Assembly: GCF_003781945.1 (NCBI RefSeq)
Contig: NZ_RJJW01000003.1
Span: 406,366-470,365, forward strand
DNA length: 64,000 bases
Source: Halorubrum sp. CSM-61
GTDB taxonomy: Archaea > Halobacteriota > Halobacteria > Halobacteriales > Haloferacaceae
Reading direction: 5' to 3'
This document shows, one piece after another, positions 43,576 to 52,573 of the stretch (within the stretch, counting starts at the first letter, position 1; each line of letters opens with the position of its first letter). The translations under genes were made by a program, and so were the position numbers. Under the pieces are notes generated by a model that was not told where the DNA came from, ran no database searches, and was given only the letters and a program-made list of their open reading frames with translations.

Positions 43576-44030
43576 CGATAGCGGGAGTGAGTATTGCAGA
43601 TCGGTGGGGATAGTTCGGTATTTAAACGATCGTAAGTGATGGGCGACGATCGCTTATAAATGGCGTGCGGCGGCGCGCCCCGGTGAGCGGCCGCCATCGG
43701 CGGCCGCGAACCGACGGTGCGAGGGAGTCGGCCGGCGCTTATAAGCGCCGGCCGACGAGGCTGGGGAGGCGTGAGGCTGCGGTGCTGTGCGGGGCGGGTG
43801 GGACTCAAAGGGGCAGCCGCTGCGGGCGCCGCAGGCGATGTAAGCACCGCAACGAGGGAGCGGCAGCGACCGAGTGAGGCGCGCAGCGAGCGTGCGGCGC
43901 CCGCAGCGGCTGGGGCTTTGGAAGTGTTCACCGCAGCGCCGTCGACGACTTATAAACAGCCGACAGCGACACCACTCGATCACGTATAAACAACCACTCC
44001 ACCATATCGATATACCAACTCCCGTAATCG
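43576..44030 (+). repeat. Dispersed element, copy D: MITE-like unit with terminal inverted repeats
   Basis: The left end at 43576-43594 and the reverse complement of the right end at 44012-44030 match at 15 of 19 positions. The same internal layout as copy A is present: the GTATTGCAGATCGG box, TATTTAAA (about 43619-43626), CTTATAAA (about 43653-43660), structured core, then two downstream TTATAAACAGCC- and GTATAAACAACC-type boxes. It fills the convergent gap between the rhomboid and METTL5-type genes. Confidence 0.7.
43667..43933 (+). ncRNA. Candidate structured RNA, copy D of five
   Basis: Hairpin 1 inner stem GCGGCCGCC/GGCGGCCGC is shared with copy A. Hairpin 2 is a perfect 30-base palindrome at 43727-43756 whose loop spells TTATAA. 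Hairpin 3 is a perfect 19-bp stem (43815-43833 with 43893-43911) differing in sequence from copy A at several paired positions. The linkers are as in the other copies. Confidence 0.65.
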
Positions 44031-44140
44031 ATCGTCACAGTGTCTGTACTGACCGAAATCGGGTCGAAGTGGATCACCAGCTCAGTATTTAAAAGCAATC
44101 AGCCGAGCGAGAACCGCGCCCGCGACGCGAGGCCGAGCCG

Positions 44141-44764
44141 TCACTCCCACTCGATCCGGTACACTTCGGTGTCGATCTCGCGGGCGGCGTCGGCGTGGTG
44201 GTCGAACTGCGCCTCGATCGCGAAGTCGGCGGCGAACGCGTGGGTGACGTCGCCGCCGTTGTCGGCCGCGAACGCCTCGACGAACTCGCGGCTGCCGGCG
44301 TTGTGGACCGAGTAGGAGACGGCGGCCGCGCGGCTCGCGGTCGCGAGGAACCCGCGGTCGGCGTTCCGGTTCCCGTCCTGCGCGCCGAACGGCGGATTCA
44401 TCACGACGGTCACGGGGTCCGGCACGTCGAGCGGGAGCCGCGTCGCGTCGGCCTGGATCCAGTGGACGGGGGCGCTGGCGGCGACCCGGCGCTCGTTTTC
44501 GGTCGCGGTCGAGAGCGCGCCGCGGTCGAGTTCGATCCCGAACACGCGCGCGGGACCGCGGAGGGCCGCCGCGAGCGCGAGCATCCCCGTTCCGGTGCCC
44601 AGATCGAGGACGGTCCGGCCGTCGACGTCGCCGTGGAGGTCGGCGAGGTGGACGACGTGCGCCGCCAGATCGGGGGGCGTCGGGTACTGTTCGAGCGCGG
44701 CGGTGGGCGCCTCGAAGCCGGCGACGACGCCGAGCTTGGTCGCGAGCGATCGCTTCGACGCCAT
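44141..44764 (-). CDS. METTL5-type N6-adenine RNA methyltransferase
   Basis: 207 residues. An N-terminal helix (LGVVAGFEAPTAALEQYPTPPDLAAHVV) precedes a class I SAM fold: motif I DLGTGTGMLALAAAL (about 64-78), acidic residue in FGIELDRGAL, and catalytic VVMNPPFGAQ (NPPF, typical of N6-adenine methyltransferases). The C-terminal part is HNAGSREFVEAF and IEAQFDHHAD. The human homologue modifies 18S rRNA; rRNA is the inferred target here. Start ATG 44764, 4 bases after the upstream gene's stop. Confidence 0.9.
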   Translation of the reverse strand: MASKRSLATKLGVVAGFEAPTAALEQYPTPPDLAAHVVHLADLHGDVDGRTVLDLGTGTGMLALAAALRGPARVFGIELDRGALSTATENERRVAASAPVHWIQADATRLPLDVPDPVTVVMNPPFGAQDGNRNADRGFLATASRAAAVSYSVHNAGSREFVEAFAADNGGDVTHAFAADFAIEAQFDHHADAAREIDTEVYRIEWE

Positions 44765-44768
44765 CCGC

Positions 44769-45170
44769 TCAGGGGGCGAGCGAGCCGTCGTCGACGCGGA
44801 CGAGTTCGACGCCCTCCCGGCGGGCTCGTTCTGCGAGCGCCGACAGCGCCGGCTCGGCCGCCCCTCGGTCCGCGACCTCGTCCAGCCGGACCTCGATCCG
44901 ACCGGCACCGAGGAACGACGCGGCGCGGACGTACTCGCGGAGCCGGTCGGCCTCGCGCTGGGTCGAGAGCGCGTCGTCACAGTCGAAGCAGGCCGCGACG
45001 GAGAGCGTCGCGGGCTGGTAGCCGCGGGCGGAGAATTCGGCCTTGAGATCGCGGAGGTGTTCGGGGGCGGTACTTTCGAGGTCGGCGGCGTCGATGACGA
45101 TGGGGTCGATCTCCGCCGGTCGACAGCCGCGGAGCGTGGCTTCGATCCCGTCGGACTGCGTCGTGCTCAT
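44769..45170 (-). CDS. Haloarchaeal hypothetical protein upstream of METTL5-type gene
   Basis: 133 residues, soluble. GYQPATLSVAACFDCDDALSTQREADRL and FLGAGRIEVRLDEVAD suggest an alpha/beta domain, somewhat like a half TIM barrel, but I do not recognise the family. The two cysteines (CFDC) could bind metal. It is the first gene of a two-gene operon with the methyltransferase, 4 bases apart. An AT-rich promoter region with a direct repeat lies just upstream. Confidence 0.7.
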   Translation of the reverse strand: MSTTQSDGIEATLRGCRPAEIDPIVIDAADLESTAPEHLRDLKAEFSARGYQPATLSVAACFDCDDALSTQREADRLREYVRAASFLGAGRIEVRLDEVADRGAAEPALSALAERARREGVELVRVDDGSLAP

Positions 45171-45180
45171 ACTCTGCTAT

Positions 45181-45226
45181 ATGCATTAGTAATACAAAAG
45201 CTTTGTTGAATGCTTAATAGTAATAC
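45181..45226 (-). promoter_or_regulatory. Direct-repeat candidate operator upstream of the METTL5 operon
   Basis: ATGCATTAGTAATAC (45181-45195) recurs as ATGCTTAATAGTAATAC (45210-45226), about three helical turns apart, in an otherwise AT-rich tract just before the ATG at 45170. Both end in GTAATAC, the heptamer also doubled upstream of the VapB-type antitoxin. Confidence 0.35.
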
Positions 45227-45390
45227 CTAGACGGTCACGTTTCGTGTTCAATTCGAGTTCGTGTCGGTCAAATCCCGCGGTATACTGGGAAGAATGACAG
45301 ATACAGGACACGCCGTATACGGGTTGGAGAGCCGTTTTGAACGGAGTCCTGTAGATCGGCGCGACGAGAGCAACGGTCGAGTTCAGACAA

Positions 45391-45400
45391 AGGTTTAAAT
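45391..45400 (+). promoter_or_regulatory. TATA box of the tfb gene
   Basis: AGGTTTAAAT, 25-34 bases before the ATG at 45425. Confidence 0.6.
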
Positions 45401-45424
45401 GCGGGAGTAACCAGAAACCTTATA

Positions 45425-46378
45425 ATGGAACGTCCGAGCCGCCAGCGCCAACAGGAGCGGGAAACGGAGCACGAGTCGGACGAGGAAACGCTCTCCTGCC
45501 CGGAGTGCGATTCCACTGAGATCGTCACCGACGCCGATCAAGAGCTCGTCTGTGAGGACTGTGGCCTGGTGCTGGACGAACGGAACATCGACCGCGGCCC
45601 GGAGTGGCGCGCGTTCAACCACTCGGAGCGGCAGTCGAAGTCGCGCGTCGGCGCCCCCATCACCGAGACGATGCACGACAAGGGGCTGACGACGACGATC
45701 GACTGGAAGGACAAGGACGCCTACGGGCGATCGCTCTCCTCCGAGAAGCGGTCGCAGATGCACCGCCTGCGCAAGTGGCAGGAGCGGATTCGGACCAAGG
45801 ACGCCGGCGAGCGCAACCTCCAGTTCGCGCTCTCGGAGATCGACCGCATGGCGAGCGCCCTCGGCGTCCCCCGATCGGTACGCGAGGTCGCCTCGGTCAT
45901 CTACCGACGCGCGCTCAACGAGGACCTCATCCGCGGGCGCTCGATCGAGGGCGTCTCCACCGCCGCCCTCTACGCCGCCTGTCGTCAGGAGGGGATCCCG
46001 CGCTCGCTCGACGAGGTCGCCGACGTGTCGCGCGTCCCGCAAAAGGAGATCGGACGCACGTATCGCTACATCTCCCAAGAGCTCGGCTTAGAACTGAAGC
46101 CGGTCGACCCGAAGCAGTTCGTCCCCCGGTTCGCGTCCTCGCTGGAGCTCAGCGAGGAGGTGCAGTCGAAGGCGACGGAGATAATCGACGTCTCCGCGGA
46201 GCAGGGGCTCCTCTCGGGGAAGTCGCCGACCGGATTCGCCGCCGCCGCGATCTACGCCGCCTCCCTGCTGTGTAACGAGAAGAAGACCCAGCGCGAGGTC
46301 GCCGACGTCGCGCAGGTCACCGAAGTCACCATCCGCAACCGGTATCAAGAGCAGATCGAAGCGATGGGCTTCCGTTGA
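45425..46378 (+). CDS. tfb: Transcription initiation factor IIB (TFB)
   Basis: General transcription factor that recruits RNA polymerase to TBP-bound promoters; 317 residues. The N-terminal zinc ribbon is [22 protein letters not shown] (CxxCx15-16CxxC, about 24-44). The B-reader/linker is [17 protein letters not shown]. Two cyclin folds follow: [19 protein letters not shown] to [10 protein letters not shown], and [13 protein letters not shown] to [23 protein letters not shown]. It ends [10 protein letters not shown]. The TGA stop lies at the very edge of an IS200/IS605-type relic, so the C-terminus may have been trimmed by insertion. Haloarchaea carry several tfb genes; which paralogue this is cannot be told. 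Confidence 0.96.
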   Translation: MERPSRQRQQERETEHESDEETLSCPECDSTEIVTDADQELVCEDCGLVLDERNIDRGPEWRAFNHSERQSKSRVGAPITETMHDKGLTTTIDWKDKDAYGRSLSSEKRSQMHRLRKWQERIRTKDAGERNLQFALSEIDRMASALGVPRSVREVASVIYRRALNEDLIRGRSIEGVSTAALYAACRQEGIPRSLDEVADVSRVPQKEIGRTYRYISQELGLELKPVDPKQFVPRFASSLELSEEVQSKATEIIDVSAEQGLLSGKSPTGFAAAAIYAASLLCNEKKTQREVADVAQVTEVTIRNRYQEQIEAMGFR

Positions 46379-46422
46379 CATCCTCTCCGCGCTGAAGTGC
46401 GAGGCTTTCTCCTCGATTCCCC
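46374..46422 (-). mobile_element. Solo end of an IS200/IS605-type (tnpB) element
   Basis: Read on the minus strand, 46385-46422 matches 34 of 38 bases with 63006-63043 next to the tnpB gene at the window's right end (GAGGAGAAAGCCTCGC is shared). It is followed by GAGGATGTCAAC, the kind of terminus seen at the right ends of haloarchaeal tnpB elements. No tnpB or tnpA is present here. The hairpin has two mismatched pairs, consistent with decay. Confidence 0.65.
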
Positions 46423-46493
46423 GTAAGGTCGGCTGCGACGAAAGTCCGCGGTGATCGGGTTTTTAATCGATACCGGGCGTATCCCGTGACGAG

Positions 46494-46928
46494 ATGTACT
46501 CTCAGATCCTCGTGCCGACCGACGGCAGTCCGGCCTCGGACGCCGCGATCGAGCACGCGATCGACCTCGCCCGACAGTACGACGCTCGCCTGCACGCCCT
46601 CTACGTCGTCGACGGAGCGGCGTACTCGACGCTCGAAGCCGGCGCCGACATCGTCGTCGAGGCGCTCGAATCCGAGGGGAAAGAGGCCACGCGCCGCGTC
46701 GCCGACGCCGCCGCGGACGCGGGCGTCGACTGCGAGACGACGGTCGTCACGGGCACCGCCTACCAGTCGATCCGCGACTACGTCGCCGAGAACGCCATCG
46801 ACGTGATCGTGATGGGAACCCACGGTCGGAAGGGGCTCGATCGGTACCTGCTCGGCAGCGTCACGGAGCGGGTCGTCCGCACGTCGGACGTACCGGTGCT
46901 GACGGTGCGCCAGCCCGCCGATGAGTAG
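46494..46928 (+). CDS. Universal stress protein (UspA family)
   Basis: 144 residues, the standard single Usp domain. The start is MYSQILVPTDGSPASDAAIEHA and the ATP-binding loop GTHGRKGLDRYLLGSVTERVV is near residues 106-126. It probably binds ATP and acts in stress survival. A TATA-like GTTTTTAATC (about 46458-46467) precedes it. It ends 15 bases before the menE-like ATG at 46944 and may share its transcript. A second Usp gene lies at 17.05 kb. Confidence 0.93.
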   Translation: MYSQILVPTDGSPASDAAIEHAIDLARQYDARLHALYVVDGAAYSTLEAGADIVVEALESEGKEATRRVADAAADAGVDCETTVVTGTAYQSIRDYVAENAIDVIVMGTHGRKGLDRYLLGSVTERVVRTSDVPVLTVRQPADE

Positions 46929-46943
46929 CCGACGGTGACGACG

Positions 46944-48980
46944 ATGCGCGACTGGCTGTCACACCGCGTCGTCTCCTCGCCGGACCATACCGCCCTGATC
47001 CGGGCCGAAGACGGCGAGGCGTGGACCTACACCGACCTCGACCGGCTCGTCTCCGAGACCGCCGGGCGGCTCGTCGCCCACGGGATCGAGGCGGACGACA
47101 GGCTGGGCGTGCTCACGCCGCCGTACGTCGGGACGGTGGGGCTCGTCCACGCGGCGATGCGGATCGGGGCGACCTTCGTCCCGCTGGGACAGGAACTCAC
47201 CGAACGCGAGCTCTCCGAGCGCGTCGAGCGGACCGATCTCGACGCGGTGGTCTGTGCGGAGCCGACGGAAGAGGCCGCGCTCGGTGCCGTCGACGGCTGT
47301 GATACGGATAGCGAGGTACCGGTGTTCTCCGTCGACGATCCAGTCGCCGAGGACGTCGCGGCGGTACACGCCGTCGATCCGGAGCCGGTCGATCCGGCGG
47401 AGTGGACGGAGTCGGACTACCTCTGTGTCCTGTTCACCTCCGGAACGACCGGCGACCCCAAGCCCGTCCCGCTCACCGCGGGCAACGTGTACAGCTCGGC
47501 GGTCGCCTCCGCGTTCCGACTCGGCGTCGACCGCGGGGACCGGTGGCTCGTGTCGCTGTCGCTTCACCACATGGGCGGGCTCGCCCCGGTGTACCGCTCC
47601 GCGCTGTACGGGACGACGCTCGTGCTCCGCGAAGGGTTCGACCCGGGCGGCACCGCGGACGACATCGACACCTACGACGTGACCGGGATCTCGTTGGTCC
47701 CGACGATGCTCAAGCGGATGCTCGACCGGCGCGGGACCCTCTCGGACACGCTCCGAGTGGTGCTTCTCGGCGGGGCGCCCGCCCCGGACGAGCTGATCGA
47801 GCGCTGTCGCGACTACTCGATCCCGGTGTACCCGACCTACGGGATGACCGAGTCCGCCTCCCAGATCGCGACCGCGACGCCCCGACAGACGAGGGACCGG
47901 CTCGGCACCGTCGGCCGCCCCCTGTTCGGGACCGACGTGACGATCGTCGACGAGGAGGGGACGCCGGTCGAGCGCGGGGAGTCCGGCGAGATCGCCGTCG
48001 ACGGGCCGACGGTGACCCCCGGGTACATCGACGCGGGAGACGGGAACGACCGAGCGGGCGAAAGCGACGGAAACGAGCCGAATACCGGTACTCTCGACCG
48101 ATCCGCGTTCGGTCCACACGGCCTCCACACCGGCGACGTGGGTCGCGTCGACGGCGGGGGGTTCCTCTACGTGCTCAACCGCCTCGACGACCGGATCGTC
48201 ACCGGCGGCGAGAACGTCGAGCCCGGCGAGGTGGTCGACGTGCTCAGGGAGTTCCCGCCGGTCGAGGACGCCGCCGTGGTGGGGCTCGACGACGACGTGT
48301 GGGGCGAGCGCGTCTCGGCGCTGCTCGCGGTCGACGACCTGCTGCGAGACGCCGGCGACGGGGAGACGGGCGGCGAGTCCGCGGGCGCGGCCGAACCGAT
48401 CGCGAGCGACGCGCCGCCGCTCGTGGACGAGGAGCGGCTCGTCTCGTTCGCGCGGGAGCGGCTCTCGGGGTTCAAGATTCCGAAGACCGTCGCGTACGTC
48501 GACGATCTCCCCCGAACCGTGTCGGGGACCGTCGACCGGGAGGCGGTGCGCCGTATCCTCCGCGAGCGCGGGCACGACCCGCGGGGCGACGCCGATCTGG
48601 AGACGGCCGGGTTCGAGCCGGCCGAGCCGACCGAACCGGCCGGAGCGGACGCGGAGACCGAAGCGGCCGAAGCGGCGGAACTGATCGAGCAGGCCGAACC
48701 GGTCGATCCGGCAGAAGCGGCGGATCCGGACGAGTCGCCGACAGCGGGAGACGCGGCGAACGACCACGCCGAAGGCGGAGACTCGGATCCCGCCGATAGC
48801 GACCGTACCGACGACGGCAATGATGAGCATGACGCCGGCGGAGAGGAGGGTAGCGAACGTGACGAAGCGGCGACTACGGGAGAGGGGGGAGACGAAACGC
48901 CGGCCAACGACGACGGCGACGAAGAGACGACTAACGACGAGGACGCCGACGAAGCGTCGAACGACCGCGACGGCGCATAA
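46944..48980 (+). CDS. menE: AMP-forming acyl-CoA ligase, probable o-succinylbenzoate-CoA ligase MenE
   Basis: Adenylate-forming enzyme, 678 residues from ATG 46944 (GTG 46935 is an alternative). Core motifs are LFTSGTTGDPKPVPL (A3), YGMTESASQIA (A5), HTGDVGRVD (A7) and GGENVEPGEV (A8). The A10 region reads LPRTVSGTVDREAV, where the usual catalytic Lys (GK) is replaced by Thr, so another lysine may serve. The last ~120 residues are an acidic low-complexity tail rich in Glu, Ala, Asp. Menaquinone assignment is inferred from similarity and the presence of menF; another acyl-CoA ligase role is possible. Confidence 0.75.
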   Translation: MRDWLSHRVVSSPDHTALIRAEDGEAWTYTDLDRLVSETAGRLVAHGIEADDRLGVLTPPYVGTVGLVHAAMRIGATFVPLGQELTERELSERVERTDLDAVVCAEPTEEAALGAVDGCDTDSEVPVFSVDDPVAEDVAAVHAVDPEPVDPAEWTESDYLCVLFTSGTTGDPKPVPLTAGNVYSSAVASAFRLGVDRGDRWLVSLSLHHMGGLAPVYRSALYGTTLVLREGFDPGGTADDIDTYDVTGISLVPTMLKRMLDRRGTLSDTLRVVLLGGAPAPDELIERCRDYSIPVYPTYGMTESASQIATATPRQTRDRLGTVGRPLFGTDVTIVDEEGTPVERGESGEIAVDGPTVTPGYIDAGDGNDRAGESDGNEPNTGTLDRSAFGPHGLHTGDVGRVDGGGFLYVLNRLDDRIVTGGENVEPGEVVDVLREFPPVEDAAVVGLDDDVWGERVSALLAVDDLLRDAGDGETGGESAGAAEPIASDAPPLVDEERLVSFARERLSGFKIPKTVAYVDDLPRTVSGTVDREAVRRILRERGHDPRGDADLETAGFEPAEPTEPAGADAETEAAEAAELIEQAEPVDPAEAADPDESPTAGDAANDHAEGGDSDPADSDRTDDGNDEHDAGGEEGSERDEAATTGEGGDETPANDDGDEETTNDEDADEASNDRDGA

Positions 48981-49041
48981 ACTGTCCCGGTGTTCTCCGT
49001 TGTTCCACGAACGTTTTGACCACGGGGTCCACACGTGACCC

Positions 49042-50190
49042 ATGGATCTACTCGACGACAGCATCGTCCCGGAGCGCGCGAGGGACGTGAAGGCGGAGGC
49101 CCGCGAGTTCGCCGACGAGCACATCGCCCCCAACGCCGAGTCGTACTACGAGTCGGGCGAGTACCCGTGGGAGATACTGGAGGCCGGGATGGACGCCGGG
49201 CTCGTCGCGCAGGACATCGGCGAGGAGTACGGCGGGAAGGGGTTCGACCTCGCGCAGGTGCTCGCGATCGCGGAGGAGTTCTACCGCGCCGACGCCGGCA
49301 TCGCGCTCACGCTCCAGCTCGCGAGCTTCGGCTGCGAGATGGTCGAGCAGTACGGCACCGACGAACAGAAGGAGGAGTACCTCCGCCCCGTCGCGGAGAA
49401 CGACCAGATCTCGGGGCTGGCCGTCTCGGAGCCCGAGACCGGATCGGACCTCGCGGGGATGACGACGAGCGCCGAGAAGGTGGAGGGCGGCTACGAGCTC
49501 ACCGGTGAGAAGTACTGGGTCGGCAACGCGGTCGAGGCCGACTGGCTCACCGTCTACGCCAAGACCGGCGACGGCGAGGACCGCTACTCGAACTACACCC
49601 TGTTCATCGTCGAGACCGACTCGGACGGGTACGAGGCGGAGCACATCCCGGAGAAGATGGGGATGCGCGCCTCCAAGCAGGGCCACATCGTCTTCGAGGA
49701 CTGCTTCGTCCCCGAGGAGAACGTCGTCGGCAGCGAGGGCGGCGGCTTCTACGTGCTCGCCGACTTCTTCAACCACGGTCGCGTGATCGTCGGCGGCCAC
49801 GGGCTCGGGCTCGCGGCCGCGGCCATCGAGGAGGCCGAGGAGTTCGTTCACGGGCGCAACGCCTTCGGCCGCACCGTCAACGAGTTCCAGGCCGTCCAGC
49901 ACACCCTCTCGGACATGCGGATCGGCTTCGAGTCGGCGCGCGCGCTCAACTGGCGCGCCTGCGAGAAGGTCGCGGACAACGACGACGCGGGGTACTGGGC
50001 CGCCCTCGCGAAGACCAAATCGACCGAGGTCGCGACCGACTGCGCCGAGAAGGGGATGAAGCTCCACGGCGGACGCTCGATCCTCACCGACCGCCGGATC
50101 GCCCGCGTCTACCGCGACGTGCGCATCCCGGTGATCTACGAGGGCGCCAACGACATCCAGCGGAACCTGATCTACCGGCAGTCGCGGTGA
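49042..50190 (+). CDS. Acyl-CoA dehydrogenase
   Basis: FAD-dependent dehydrogenase, 382 residues, normal length. Signatures are GLAVSEPETGSDLAGMTTSAEK (about 129-150), GRTVNEFQAVQHTLSDMRIGFE and GGRSILTDRRIARVYRDVRI. The catalytic glutamate is in PVIYEGANDIQRNLI at the C-terminus. It oxidises an acyl-CoA to enoyl-CoA with electron transfer flavoprotein as acceptor. Chain length is unknown. It follows the ligase gene by about 60 bases on the same strand, which could supply acyl-CoAs. Confidence 0.93.
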   Translation: MDLLDDSIVPERARDVKAEAREFADEHIAPNAESYYESGEYPWEILEAGMDAGLVAQDIGEEYGGKGFDLAQVLAIAEEFYRADAGIALTLQLASFGCEMVEQYGTDEQKEEYLRPVAENDQISGLAVSEPETGSDLAGMTTSAEKVEGGYELTGEKYWVGNAVEADWLTVYAKTGDGEDRYSNYTLFIVETDSDGYEAEHIPEKMGMRASKQGHIVFEDCFVPEENVVGSEGGGFYVLADFFNHGRVIVGGHGLGLAAAAIEEAEEFVHGRNAFGRTVNEFQAVQHTLSDMRIGFESARALNWRACEKVADNDDAGYWAALAKTKSTEVATDCAEKGMKLHGGRSILTDRRIARVYRDVRIPVIYEGANDIQRNLIYRQSR

Positions 50191-50257
50191 GGTGACAGCC
50201 TCCTCGGGATGAGGTCCCCGACGAAAACGCCAAGACGCCGGGGGGACACCACGACGT

Positions 50258-52126
50258 ATGCGACTGGAGGACTACTGGGGGATCGGCCCGAAGACGAGCG
50301 AGCGTCTCACGGAGTCGCTCGGCACCGAGCGGGCGATCGAAGCGATCGAGTCGGCCGACGTACGGGCGCTGGTCGACGCCGGGCTTCACCGCGGGCGAGC
50401 CACCCGGATCCTCCGCCGGGCGAACGGCGAGGCCGGCATGGACGTCCTCGCGACCGGCGACACGCGCTCCGTGTACGACGACCTCCTCACGCTGGCGGCG
50501 AGCCACGCGCTGACCGCCCACGCCGCCGACCGGATCCGAGTCCTGACACCGCTCACCGACCGGGACGCGGTCGAGTCCCGGCTCGACGAGGTGGTCGCCG
50601 CCCGCGACGCGTGGGCGGCGCTCGACGACGGCGAGCGAGAGCGGGTGACCGAGGCGTTCGACCAGTACGACGCCGCCGAGGGCTCGGATCTGGCGGCCGT
50701 CGAGACCGCCGTCGCGCTGCGCGAGGCCGGTCTCACGGAGACTCCCTTCGAGGAGATTGGGACGCTCGACGGGGAGCGCCTGCGCGACGCCGCCGACGCG
50801 CTCGCCGACGTGCGGGGCGCGATCGACCCGACGGGACCCGGCGGCGACGGCGAGATCGAGGTCGCGCGCGGCGCGGACGACGAGCTCGACCGTCGGCGCG
50901 ACCAGCTCGACGCGGCACGCGAGCTCTCGAACTCGGCGTTCGACGTGCTCGACGCGGTCCGGGACGGCTCCCTGCGGGACTTCGAGGCGCTGGAGGCGGC
51001 GACGATCGACCACGTCGCGAGCGAGACCGTCGTCGACCCGGCGACGGTGCGGTCGGTCGCGCCGGACGAGGCGCTCGACGCCGCCGACTTCGTCTCCGCC
51101 ACCCTCCGCGATCTGGTCGCGGAACTGGAGGGGGCGGTCGCGGAGCGCGAGGAGACCGTCGCCGCCGACATCCGCGAGCGGATCGGCGGGATGCGGGGCG
51201 GAGATGAGGGAGGCGAGGGGGGCGGGCACGAAGGAGGCGAGGGGGGCGGGCACGAAGGAGGCGCAACCACCGTCGCCGGCGCGGTCTCGGCCGTCTCCGA
51301 CGCCGCGTTCCTCCTGTCGCTCGCGCGGTTCGCGGTCGCGTACGATCTGACGCGACCCACCCTCGTCGACGACGGCGTGGCGGTGCGGAACGCCCGCAAC
51401 CTCTTCATCGACGGCGACGTGCAGCCGGTGTCGTACGCGATCGGCACGCACTCGCTGGCGGGCGATCCCGGCGTTTCGAACGCCGAAGCCCCGCCGACCG
51501 GCGACCGCGTGAGCGTCCTGACGGGGGCGAACTCCGGCGGGAAGACCACCCTGTTGGAGACGCTGTGTGCGGTCGCCCTTTTGGCCTCGATGGGGCTCCC
51601 GGTCCCGGCCGAGGAGGCGGAGGTCGGCGCGTTCGACCGGATCGTCTTCCACCGCCGGCACGCCTCCTTCAACGCCGGCGTGTTAGAGTCGACGCTGAAG
51701 TCGGTCGTGCCGCCGCTTGTCGCCGACGGCCGGACCCTCATGCTCGTCGACGAGTTCGAGGCGATCACGGAGCCGGGGCGGGCCGCGGACCTCTTGAACG
51801 GGCTCGTGACGCTCACCGTGGACCGGGGCGCGCTCGGCGTCTACGTCACCCACCTCGCGGACGATCTGAGCCCGCTCCCGGAGCCCGCCCGGATCGACGG
51901 CATCTTCGCCGAGGGGCTCACGAACGACCTGGACCTCCGCGTCGACTACCAGCCGCGGTTCGGCACGGTCGGGAAGTCGACGCCGGAGTTCATCGTCTCG
52001 CGGCTGGTGGCGAACGCGACGGACCGCGGCGTCCGCGCCGGGTTCGAACACCTCGCCGGCGCGGTCGGCGAGGAGGCGGTCCAGCGCACCCTCTCGGACG
52101 CGGAGTGGTCGAGGGGCGATGACTGA
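50258..52126 (+). CDS. HhH-MutS family DNA repair ATPase (MutS5-like)
   Basis: 622 residues. An N-terminal helix-hairpin-helix unit (DYWGIGPKTSERLTESLG and DAGLHRGRATRILRRANG, about 5-60) precedes MutS core helices and an ATPase domain. Walker A is LTGANSGGKTTLLETL (about 421-436), Walker B LMLVDEFEAIT (about 495). The mismatch-recognition and Smr domains are absent, unlike MutS1 and MutS2. In haloarchaea these are called MutS5-type; a role in recombination or repair is inferred. A Gly/Glu/His linker (about 310-335) has a tandem 24-bp repeat. It overlaps the next gene by 8 bases. Confidence 0.87.
   Translation: MRLEDYWGIGPKTSERLTESLGTERAIEAIESADVRALVDAGLHRGRATRILRRANGEAGMDVLATGDTRSVYDDLLTLAASHALTAHAADRIRVLTPLTDRDAVESRLDEVVAARDAWAALDDGERERVTEAFDQYDAAEGSDLAAVETAVALREAGLTETPFEEIGTLDGERLRDAADALADVRGAIDPTGPGGDGEIEVARGADDELDRRRDQLDAARELSNSAFDVLDAVRDGSLRDFEALEAATIDHVASETVVDPATVRSVAPDEALDAADFVSATLRDLVAELEGAVAEREETVAADIRERIGGMRGGDEGGEGGGHEGGEGGGHEGGATTVAGAVSAVSDAAFLLSLARFAVAYDLTRPTLVDDGVAVRNARNLFIDGDVQPVSYAIGTHSLAGDPGVSNAEAPPTGDRVSVLTGANSGGKTTLLETLCAVALLASMGLPVPAEEAEVGAFDRIVFHRRHASFNAGVLESTLKSVVPPLVADGRTLMLVDEFEAITEPGRAADLLNGLVTLTVDRGALGVYVTHLADDLSPLPEPARIDGIFAEGLTNDLDLRVDYQPRFGTVGKSTPEFIVSRLVANATDRGVRAGFEHLAGAVGEEAVQRTLSDAEWSRGDD
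51209..51256 (+). repeat. Two tandem 24-bp units in the MutS-like gene
   Basis: Identical units at 51209-51232 and 51233-51256, plus a partial third, encode a GGEGGGHE repeat in the linker before the ATPase core. In-frame, so copy number could vary without breaking the gene. Confidence 0.85.
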
Positions 52127-52562
52127 GGGGGACCCGTCCGGGACCGGCGGCCCCGACCGAATCCGGTCGATCGCGGTCCACCGCGACGACGTGGCGACCG
52201 CGCTGGAGGCGACCCTGCGGAGCGACCGCGAGGTCGTGCTCCGCGTGACGCCGCCCTTCTCGGGACGGATGCGCGCTCGGATCCACGCGGTCGACGGAGG
52301 CGACGAGGAGGGGTCCGGCGGCGATGGCCCTGCCCCGATCCACGTCGACCCGCGCGACCTCGTCTCGGACGTTCCCCCCTATCCGGAGGTGGACGAGACG
52401 ATGGCGGAGAACCCGGACGCGGACGTGGAAACCCGCCGGAAGCGACACACCGACGCCGTCGAGTCGTGGCGCGAGGCGGTCCGCGAATCGGTGGTCGACG
52501 GCGTCGAACTCGACGTCGGTGACGAGCGGGCCGTCGAAGTCGACGTGACCGCCCTTGGATGA
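52119..52562 (+). CDS. Small haloarchaeal hypothetical protein coupled to the MutS-like gene
   Basis: 147 residues, acidic. VHRDDVATALEATLRSDREVVLRVTPPFSGRMRARIH looks like a small beta-rich domain. The segment around DPRDLVSDVPPYPEVDETM and a helix RRKRHTDAVESWREAVRESV follow. I do not recognise the family. It starts 8 bases inside the end of the MutS-like gene, indicating coupled translation and perhaps a joint role in DNA metabolism. Confidence 0.75.
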   Translation: MTEGDPSGTGGPDRIRSIAVHRDDVATALEATLRSDREVVLRVTPPFSGRMRARIHAVDGGDEEGSGGDGPAPIHVDPRDLVSDVPPYPEVDETMAENPDADVETRRKRHTDAVESWREAVRESVVDGVELDVGDERAVEVDVTALG

Positions 52563-52573
52563 ACGATTGACGC

